From positions 4,278,001-4,342,000 of the forward strand of contig CM037878.1 in NCBI GenBank assembly GCA_021292165.1: DNA of 64,000 bases, read 5' to 3'. The number at the start of each line of letters is the position of its first letter. Position 1 is the first letter of the stretch. Both the position numbers and the translations under genes were made by a program. The notes beneath the pieces are model-generated. The model was not told the origin of the DNA and ran no database searches. It saw only the letters and a list, made by a program, of their open reading frames with translations. Of this stretch, positions 56,831 through 64,000 are shown piece after piece. The stretch comes from Shinisaurus crocodilurus. Taxonomy: Eukaryota > Chordata > Lepidosauria > Squamata > Shinisauridae.

Positions 56831-57151
56831 TTCCAGTGAGTGACTACCATCACACGCTGCGGAAGCGAATTAAAATAACGACGTGTCACGCGAAGAAGCA
56901 CTCCCTTTTGACGGTCCTGAATCTTGCCGCCCCCTCAGTTCCACTGGCTGACCAGCTCTGAGCTGGGCTTGCTCAGCGTTTAGAATTATTATTTTTTTTT
57001 CAGGAAAAGGGATGTGAGCAAGCATCAGACAGACTCCGGAGTCGGAGATGCAGAGCGTACGCATGTGCCCTTGCTGGGCCGGATCTACCCAGCCCGCCAC
57101 GCTGCCTGACCTTGAAAGCAGAGGAGGAGGAGATGGAGCTGGGCTACTTAC

Positions 57152-57321
57152 AATGTAGCAGGGCTCACAGTACGCTTTCTTCTCCACGGCATAGAAGGGC
57201 TGGCCCCGGAGCTTGCTGCTGCAGTTCACACAGGTGAAACACTCCACGTGGAAAACCTGGTCCATCGCTGTGCATCCGGTTCCTTCCCCTATGACATTCT
57301 CCCCGCAACGTGCACAGCGGC
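57152..57321 (-). CDS. LPP: LPP exon encoding LIM domain 1
   Basis: On the minus strand the acceptor CCCCTCCAG precedes 57321 and the donor GTAAGT starts at 57151. The 170-bp exon begins with the last two bases of a Gly codon and ends in phase 0 after Ile. It encodes GRCARCGEN... to ...KKAYCEPCYI, a complete LIM double zinc finger: CARC, then HVEC, then CVNC, then CEPC give all eight zinc ligands with family spacing. LIM1 of LPP takes part in focal-adhesion targeting and partner binding in the studied family. The exon is isolated: the next coding exon is ~41.7 kb downstream, and no earlier exon is visible up to 64000. No frameshift or lost ligand is seen, so it should be functional. Confidence 0.95.
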
Positions 57322-57334
57322 CTGGAGGGGGCAA

Positions 57335-57750
57335 AGAGAGCCATTCATTTTATTTTATTTCATTTTAAACATTTATATACCTGCTCCACATCTAAATAGA
57401 TTCCAGAGCAGAGAAACAATAAAAAGATAAAGGAGCATATGAAAACAGAAGATCAGTTAAAAAAAAAACAAAAAAAACAGTGGCTGGACAACCAAGGAAG
57501 GCTTCCTGAAATAAAGATGTTTTCAGGAGGCGCCAGCAACAACTCAATGTTGGTGTCTGCCTGAACCTCCTGAGGCAGGGAGTTCCGGAAGGGGTGGAGC
57601 GGCCACACTGAAGGCTCTTCTCCAGGTGGACTCCAAAGCGGGCCGTGGGTCCATGCAGAACCACCAGGAGCATGCGGATCATCCGATGACCTCAGTGACT
57701 GGGCAGGTTGGTAAGGGGCAAAGAGCGGCATGGCGTAAGGGGCCATTCTC
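57335..57750 (-). mobile_element. LINE 3' end, minus strand
   Basis: (atttt)n tail, gcaggcagggagttccgg-like block (gaggcagggagttccggaag) and minus-strand NSLPQEVQADTNIELLLAP, the L2/CR1-group C-terminus. It starts 14 bp upstream of the LIM1 exon. Confidence 0.65.
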
Positions 57751-57998
57751 GCTCTTGGTCTCAAAGGAGGAAAGCAGAAGAATGTAAGAGGAGCCCTGCT
57801 GGATTGACCAGGCGATTCTGGCAAGCTCGGAAGATAAGAACATGCACATGAAAGATATGCAATAAGAAGGGCTGTAGAGCTTCCAACCTATGACTCCTCT
57901 GGTTCAGCATTGTTCCCCGGAGCGCTCCCCCTGCCAGGGCTAATGGCCAAACCAGAGATCGATCTGAGACCAGGATCTGGGAAGGCAAACATCTAAAG

Positions 57999-58422
57999 CA
58001 GTGTTCTCCAACCTTGGGCCCCCAGATGTTTTTGGCCTACAACTCCCAGCATGCCCCATGGGGCATGCTGGGAGTTGTAGGCCAAAAACACCTGGGGACC
58101 CAAGGTTGGAGAACACTGCACTAAAGGGATTGTCTATTCTGCTCTGGAAGTCAAACAACTAGGGGATGTTTTGGGCTGTGACATGACGGAGGGACTATAA
58201 TTTGGGGTTCCACAACGGAAAACTTCTCTTTCCTTCTCCTCTTCTAGGAAAGGCCCAAGCTAGGTAGGGCAGGCATTTCTACTGAGAGACAGAGGAGACG
58301 TCTTCCGTGTGCTCTGAAGCTGCTATGGGTAGATCTGATCTACCTGTTGAACCATAGCTGGCTGGGGCATGCTGGGAGTTGTAGGCCAAAAACATCTGGG
58401 GACCCAAGGTTGGAGAACACTG
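57999..58422. mobile_element. Composite family A MITE carrying captured intronic DNA
   Basis: Complete palindrome 57999-58118, then ~234 bp (58119-58352) homologous to 34551-34932 without its MITE, then a 3' half arm (58353-58422) that starts at the palindrome centre. Outer flanks atctaaag / gtctaaaa agree at 6 of 8. Confidence 0.85.
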
Positions 58423-58429
58423 GTCTAAA

Positions 58430-59270
58430 AAGTGTTGTGGAGAGGGTGCAACTTGGAGTGGTGAAGTAGCAGAGGGGAACGGAGGGCTTAACCCTTCCCC
58501 CGGGTTACTTTTCATTCTCCTCCCCAAGATGCTTTTCCCCTGCTGCGATTCCTAGGCATGTTTGCCATGGCTGGGAGAGAAACAGCTGGGGGAGGAGAAT
58601 GCAGGAGAGAAGCAGCAGGCGGTGGAAAGGTTGGGCGTGCACACAATGTTTGAGCCATAGCCTGGCCTGCGTGCTCCAGTTACATCACTGTCCTGAACAT
58701 TGGGAGACAGCCGGGGGTCTGCAGGTCTCACTGTCAATGTCTGCATCGTTAACCCTGCTATATCATGACATCACCATGAAGCAAATCACGCGCTTCCTTG
58801 CTCTGGCAATCGGTGGTGTCGCACAGAATCTATGGCTGGGGACGGAACCTGGCTAGTCCCCCAGGGTGCTGTGGACTATCAAGAGAAGAAGCACAGGGTA
58901 AAAATGCAGGACTATCCTATCCATGGGCATAGACATCAGGTTCTGGAAGGGTGCCAGATACACCCCCAAACCCTTTCGAAGTCTCCTTGCTGATGCACCG
59001 TTCAAGATCTGTGTAACGGGGTGGAACTGTCCAGAAGGCTGTATTTTTCATGACAGCATTGCAACGATCACAGAGCAGCCCGGCCCGGTGATGCTCTCAC
59101 CACATGGTGGAAAGCTCCCAAGTGATGAGATTGTTGCTGCACAAAACATAATATAGGAAGTCTGTTGACCGGTTGTGTGAATCCACCCAGTCGCTCTTGT
59201 GCACAGTGACATGTTTGGGCAACCCATTCCTGGCTTGATTTGTACCGCCACAGTTGCTGGACTTACAACC
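58430..59270. other. No recognised feature
   Basis: Upstream-intron DNA. No exon or named repeat. Confidence 0.4.
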
Positions 59271-59274
59271 GCTA

Positions 59275-59563
59275 AATCATAGAATCATAGAAAAGTAGAG
59301 TTGGAAGGGGCCTACAAGGCCATCGAGTCCAACCCCCTGCTCAATGCAGGAATCCAGGTCAAAGCATCCCTGACAGATGGCCGTCCAGCTGCACCTTGAA
59401 TGCCTCCAGAGTGGGAGAGCCCACCACCTCCCTAGGTAGTTGATTCCATTGTCTTATTGCTCTGACAGTCAGGAAATTTTTCCTGATGTTTAGGTGGAAT
59501 CTGGGTTCCTGTAACTTGAGGCCATTATTCCGTGTCCTGCAAACTGGGATGATCGAGAAGATC
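59275..59563 (-). mobile_element. CR1 LINE 3' end
   Basis: aatcatagaatcatagaaaa start and the [20 protein letters not shown] frame on the minus strand. 5'-truncated. Confidence 0.92.
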
Positions 59564-59564
59564 A

Positions 59565-60685
59565 TCCTGATGAGTCGCATAGGTGTACAGAGTAGCAATG
59601 CATTATGGGTTCTGTAGTCTTGCCCCACCCCAAATAATCTTTCCACCATGCACCTTATAGCTCTAGGGTCAAGAGCTTTTCTTGCCCTAGTTCACGGATC
59701 AGTAACCAATTAAGTCTGACTTTGTAGCAGCGCCCATTGAAAGAGAGAGAAGATTTTGGGGGTGGGGGAAGAAACTGGTTTGGTCCAAGACCAAATCTAC
59801 CCAACGGCCACCTTCTTTGCCATTGGAGAGGCTCTTTAAGCAAGCTGTGAGCGCCGGCGTCTAAAGGGTATATTTGTTGGTCTCCCTGCTCAGTGGTGGT
59901 GGTGGTGGGTGATTCTTCCACTCACCACACAGTCTTGGCAGAAAAAACGCACCAGCAGTATTTCTCTGATAAGAGCCAGTGTCTGGGGAGCAGTTAATGC
60001 CTCTCATTGTAAGAGACGAAGCTGAAACCCATTAGCGCAATATTTTTTTATGCAACGCTTTCTCCTCGGTGGGGAGTGGGGGAAGAGAATCCTCAGGAAT
60101 GGAATCTTCCCAGCATGTCCTACGCGGCGCCATGCTGGGACTCTGCACGATGTCCTTATTCCCGACTACAGTTGAATAAGGTTCAACCACATCCCGACGC
60201 ATAACCACATCCCGACTTTTCAGTTTCTTATTTTGGGGCATGGCTATTTGGGGAACCCCAGAGAGCTGGATTAAGACCCCAGGTGGGTTGGAGAAGTTCA
60301 ACACCCCTCTGCTAATGCAGGCCTTTTTGTACGCAATTTTGCCTAATATACAGTTTTTGCCAGCAATTTCCCTAATATACCGTAATGCATTTTTGAATGC
60401 TATTTTCATTCATCTACACATTGTTCTGTGCATGTTTCCCTAATATATGCACTTTTGTACACATTTTTGGACTCCACTGAATTTTTTTTGAAGGATAACT
60501 GAGTTTTGGCGCATGTGCTGGAATTAGGTAAATTGCATTAACATGCAAATTGGATCAATCTCTCCCCCATGCCTAGTCTTGAGCACCCCAGAGGAATTTG
60601 GCTGGTTGCTAATGGGAACAGAATCCTGGACAAGATGGGCCCTTGATCTGATCATCAAGACTCATCTTATACTTTGAGGATATTT
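59565..60685. other. No recognised feature
   Basis: Includes a poorly defined tttttgnacgcaattt-rich stretch (60320-60480). The 21-mer ctacagttgaataaggttcaa at 60167 recurs at 61349. Confidence 0.35.
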
Positions 60686-60689
60686 TAAA

Positions 60690-60765
60690 CATGGCCAGCT
60701 GGGGCATGCTGGGAGTTGTAGGCCTTTTCTCCGTCTAAACACGCATAGGACTGCACCCTTGAAAT
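60690..60765. mobile_element. Half of a family B MITE
   Basis: ggccagctggggcatgctgg, gagttgtaggccttttctcc, cataggactgcaccctt: right arm only, starting near the palindrome centre. Confidence 0.8.
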
Positions 60766-61384
60766 ACTTGGCCTCCATTTAATTCATTTTGTATTATGGT
60801 TCCCAAGCAGCCCCATTGTTGTTTCTTTGTTTGAACTTTCTTATGCTTCATGTGGAAAATGAAGGAAGATTCGGGGTTTTCAAGATTCAAGGAGAAGTTG
60901 GCCACCCCGGAGAATTTGCATCTGGCTGTGAAACCAGGTACATCTTGAACGAGCCTTTCTTCAGGATTTGCCTTTGTCCTTGTTATCCTTGCCTCTTCCA
61001 TTTCTTCCCTTCCTTTGCTATGCAACCCCCCCCCCCCCCACTCCACTGATGAAAACTCCTCAGGGCAGAGACCAAACATTTGTGCTTCCATGACTCTGGG
61101 ATGTGCCAGGCATACAGAAACAATCATTGTTGAAGGTCAAGTCAAGGATTTTGCTTTCCAAAGGCTTGCAGCAGAAATAGTAACACCTCGCCTAATTCGT
61201 CACACCACATTTGCTCTGGATGCTCAGAAGGAGAGAGAAGAGAGGAAGAGGAAATAGGACTTCCTCTCACACTCCCTTCCTTACCAGCTTGTTCCAGCTC
61301 TAGAAGGAAGGCTCTTAAAGCTGCAAGCAGGCAACAGTCCATCCACTACAGTTGAATAAGGTTCAAAAAAAAGCACCACCGCTT

Positions 61385-61622
61385 GGGGCGTGGGCAACGC
61401 ATTTGCCTCCAGTAAATGGGTCTGGCAGGAATTTGTGTTGTTTCACAAACCTGCAAGCACTGTTTTACCAGAGGCGACAGCGGGACAAGCGGAAAGTGTG
61501 CAGGTGCCATGGGAAAGGATGCCTCCCTCAAACCACTTTCAGCTCTCTGATGAACGATTGTTTCCAGCCTCAAGAACTCTGGTGTAATGATTTCTTCAGA
61601 TGTGCAATGCATTTTGCTTCTT
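61385..61622 (+). repeat. Unclassified dispersed repeat, copy 1
   Basis: gcctccagtaaatgggtctg, aaacctgcaagcactgtttt and atttcttcagatgtgcaatg are shared in order with 63540-63775. Element type unknown. Confidence 0.7.
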
Positions 61623-61692
61623 AATCCCGATGAGAAGACACAGCCTACCCTTATTTTTTGGCAATCATCTCACAGAGATGCACAGAGTGCAG

Positions 61693-62389
61693 AGAATCAT
61701 AGAATCATAGAAAAGTAGAGTTGGGAGGGGCCTACAAGGCCATCGAGTCCAACCCCCTGCTCAATGCAGGAATCCAGGTCAAAGCATCCCCGACAGGTGA
61801 CTGTCCAGCTGCACCTTGAATGCCTCCAGATTGGGAGAACCCACCACCTCCCTAGGTAGTTGATTCCATTGTCTTATTGCTCTGACAGTCAGGAAATTTT
61901 TCCTGATGTTTAGGTGGAATCTAGGTTCCTGTCACTTGAGCCCATTATTCCGTGTCCTGCAAACTGGGATGACCGAGAAGAGATCTTTGCCCTCCTCTGT
62001 GTGACATCCCTTCAAATACTGGAAGAGTGCGATCATATCTCCCCTCAGTCTCCTCTTCTGAAGGCTAAACATGCCCAGTTCTTTCAGTCTCTCCTCACAG
62101 GGCCTTGTTTCCAGTCCCTTTATCATCCTTGTTGCCCTCCTCTGAACCCTCTCCAGTTTGTCTATGTCCTTCTTAAAGTGTGGTGCCCAGAACTGGACGC
62201 AGTACTCAAGATGAGGCCTGACCAGTGCCGAGTAAAGGGGAATGATCACTTCCCGCGATTTGGAAGCTATACTTCTATTAATACAGCCCAAAAAAGCATT
62301 TGCCTTCTTTGCAGCCACATCGCATTGCTGGCTCATATTCAGTTTGTGATCTACCACAATTCCAAGATCCTTCTAACTTGTAGTATTGT
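61693..62389 (-). mobile_element. CR1 LINE, 5'-truncated
   Basis: Minus-strand frame [20 protein letters not shown] to RTRNNGLK, then a break. Octamer repeats at the 3' end (61693). Confidence 0.93.
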
Positions 62390-62394
62390 TGAGC

Positions 62395-63535
62395 AGCTGT
62401 TGCTCCGGGGCGGGGGAATCGGGGAAGGAGGAGGGCATGTCAGAGGCTACTTGCTCCTCTTCTCTTACTCAGGTGTGTTTGGGCTGCACCCGGACCTTGC
62501 ACATAAAATAGGGCTAGTCTCCACCCCAGTGAACTTGATTAACAGTCCAGTTGTCCTGCCCTTCCTGGTATTTTAGCACGCTTTTAAGTCTTCAGATTGC
62601 TGTTACTCGCCCTGAGCCTAAGCAACAGGCCAGGCTAGGCACTGGAACGAATGAATGCTCCAGCAGAATCAAGTCGCCCGCACGGCCGCCCCTTCCCACC
62701 TCTGTCGACTGCAGGGAGACGCCTTCGGGAGGGCTGCGCAGCTCGCATCACGCCCCAGCGCTTCGCTGTTGCTGCAAAGTGATACATGACGAAGAGCTAA
62801 GGAAACAGAACATGCCGCCTCTGCCGCCGAGCTGCACTGCAACATCTTTCTTATGTAAATACACTGGCCTGAATATATCCACCTAAGGGCTCCCACAGGT
62901 GCCATCCATAACTGCTGTGCCTGTCGCGGCGGAGTACAACATCCCCTCCTCGCTGCCAGTTCCCATTTTTCTAATTGTCGCTACTTTCAGAGTCCCTCCA
63001 ATAAATGCGCTTTAGAGATTCATGACACATCCGGCATTTGGACGGTCGGGAACCCACTGGCAGGGAATGTGGAAAAATCATTATTCCTAATGAAGAAATA
63101 TTGATGACAAAACAGCATTTCTAGGACAGTGTTGAACATAAGTCAACAGTCTAACAAGATTTCCATTCTCAGCCCTTGCATCCCCTCTCCTATCCGTCCG
63201 CAGCTTCATTATCTGACACACACAGCGTTCTGGTTATGGATTTCCTTTCCGGTAGAAGGCCATCCAGGACCAAAATTTAATCTTTTACGACTTTCTGCTC
63301 TCAAGACAGCTATCTGACAGCCAGGGATAAGGATATTTGGGACAACGTGTTCTTCAAAAAAGAAAAAAGGAAGAAGAGTAGTGCTAGATTTTAAAAATTA
63401 TTATTATTGTTGTTGTTGTATGTTTCAATTGTGCAATGTGATCTTAGAAGTCAAGCTTTCCAGTATTGTTGGAAGGCCTTCACAGTGGTGACATTTTTCA
63501 TGTCATGGTAGGGAGGGGTGGCCAGGATCCAGCAA
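62395..63535. other. No recognised feature
   Basis: 62930-63130 is repeat-poor. A (tta/ttg)n microsatellite is at 63399-63418. No LPP exon with splice sites was found. Confidence 0.4.
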
Positions 63536-63539
63536 GGGT

Positions 63540-63775
63540 CAGAACTTGTGCTGTGGACAATACATTTGGCTCCAGTAAACAGGTTTGGCAAGTTCTTGTA
63601 TTGTTTCAGAAACCTGCAAGATCTGTTTTACCAGAGACAACACACAAAATAAAAGGGTGCAGATGCCATAGGAAAGGATACCTCTCTCTCAAATCGCTTT
63701 CAGCTCTCTAAAAAACTATTGACTCCAACCTAAGGACCCAAGTATTATTATTTCTTCAGATGTGCAATGCAGAAA
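63540..63775 (+). repeat. Unclassified dispersed repeat, copy 2
   Basis: Counterpart of 61385-61622 (ggctccagtaaacaggtttg, aaacctgcaagatctgtttt, atttcttcagatgtgcaatg). Confidence 0.7.
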
Positions 63776-63879
63776 ACATGTTTTGCATCCCCGGTCTAGG
63801 AATTACATCTGCACCAGTCAGTTTTAACTATGGTAAATGCTAACCAGTTTTTTTGTTTGTTTGTTTTTTTTACTCTGGT

Positions 63880-64000
63880 TTTATTCTGTTTTAAACTTTA
63901 ACCGTTTTATATCATGTCTTGTGTTGTATTTTAGGGTTTTAATTTTTGTGAACGGCCCAGAGAGCTTTGGCTATTGGGCAGTATAGAAATGTAATAAATA
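63880..64000 (+). mobile_element. L2 3' tail at window end
   Basis: tttattctgttttaaacttt, gaacggcccagagagctttg, tagaaatgtaataaata. Confidence 0.85.

Larger units (their letters stand above)
56395..56960 (-). mobile_element. CR1/L3-like LINE fragment carrying nested MITEs
   Basis: 56400-56470 (ccgtctacctagtctagtat) and 56845-56945 (cacacgctgcggaagcgaat, gaagaagcactcccttttga) match successive parts of the 43762 element. The MITEs at 56612 and 56696 lie inside. Confidence 0.6.
4505..57321 (-). other. LPP: LPP gene, LIM-encoding 3' half (partial; 4 exons and 3 introns)
   Basis: Four minus-strand exons join in frame into the three tandem LIM domains and C-terminus of a zyxin-family protein. Phases agree at every junction: a split Gly codon enters LIM1, phase 0 follows LIM1, a split Arg codon follows LIM2, and phase 0 follows the first LIM3 exon. 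Introns are 15467-57151 (~41.7 kb), 10992-15287 and 4634-10870. LPP rather than TRIP6 or zyxin is indicated by the C-terminal STDL (known as LPP's PDZ ligand; TRIP6 ends TTDC) and by LIM1 wording such as GEGTGCTAMDQVFHV. The family shuttles between focal adhesions or cell-cell contacts and the nucleus, and LIM domains mediate protein binding. The proline-rich N-terminal exons are not in the window. Introns are full of transposable elements, listed separately. Confidence 0.95.

Noticed and set aside
57335..64000. A further upstream LPP exon
   Set aside because: No proline-rich or LIM-like sequence with splice sites was found. Open frames there are CR1, LINE or chance.

Overview
This window looks like vertebrate nuclear DNA, most likely from a squamate reptile (lizard-type). 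The repeats support this: CR1, L2, L1 and R4-like LINEs, tRNA-type SINEs, a 5S rRNA-derived SINE, and very many short fold-back hAT-like elements with cores such as CTACAACTCCCAGCATGC. The species cannot be named from sequence alone.

One host gene is supported. It is the LIM-domain 3' half of LPP (lipoma-preferred partner; zyxin/TRIP6 family) on the minus strand. Four coding exons with canonical AG/GT junctions and matching phases are present: 57152-57321 (LIM1), 15288-15466 (LIM2), 10871-10991 (first part of LIM3) and 4505-4633 (rest of LIM3 and the C-terminal STDL, then the stop). Together they encode three intact LIM domains. The proline-rich 5' exons must lie beyond position 64000. Positions 1-4504 are 3' UTR and/or downstream DNA. 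No second gene was found.

Region by region: 1-15 kb has the last exons among small fold-back elements, an L2, CR1 copies and a SINE carrying two younger insertions. 14.2-15.15 kb is a young inverted duplication built from two MITEs. 15.5-57.1 kb is one ~41.7-kb intron with solo LTRs, L1/L2/CR1/R4 fragments, a Tigger-like element, hAT elements with clean 8-bp target duplications and two zones of local duplication (19.0-20.85 kb and 36.4-39.35 kb). 57.3-64 kb is the upstream intron, with more CR1 copies and a composite MITE.

The most interesting signal is the behaviour of the palindromic MITEs. Two families share the same ~65-bp palindromic core but have different termini. Their arms carry a ZNF143/THAP11-like motif. 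Several copies are broken at the palindrome centre. Two are composites: a complete element, then foreign DNA, then a half element. In one composite the foreign ~234 bp matches a locus 23 kb away in the same intron. That source locus later received its own MITE, so the captured copy preserves the empty site. An inverted duplication ends at a MITE terminus, and a separate ~440-bp insert at 38.5-38.9 kb is a mosaic of four inverted local pieces. I infer hairpin-associated template switching. A 5S rRNA-derived SINE with a CR1-like tail is the second main point of interest.
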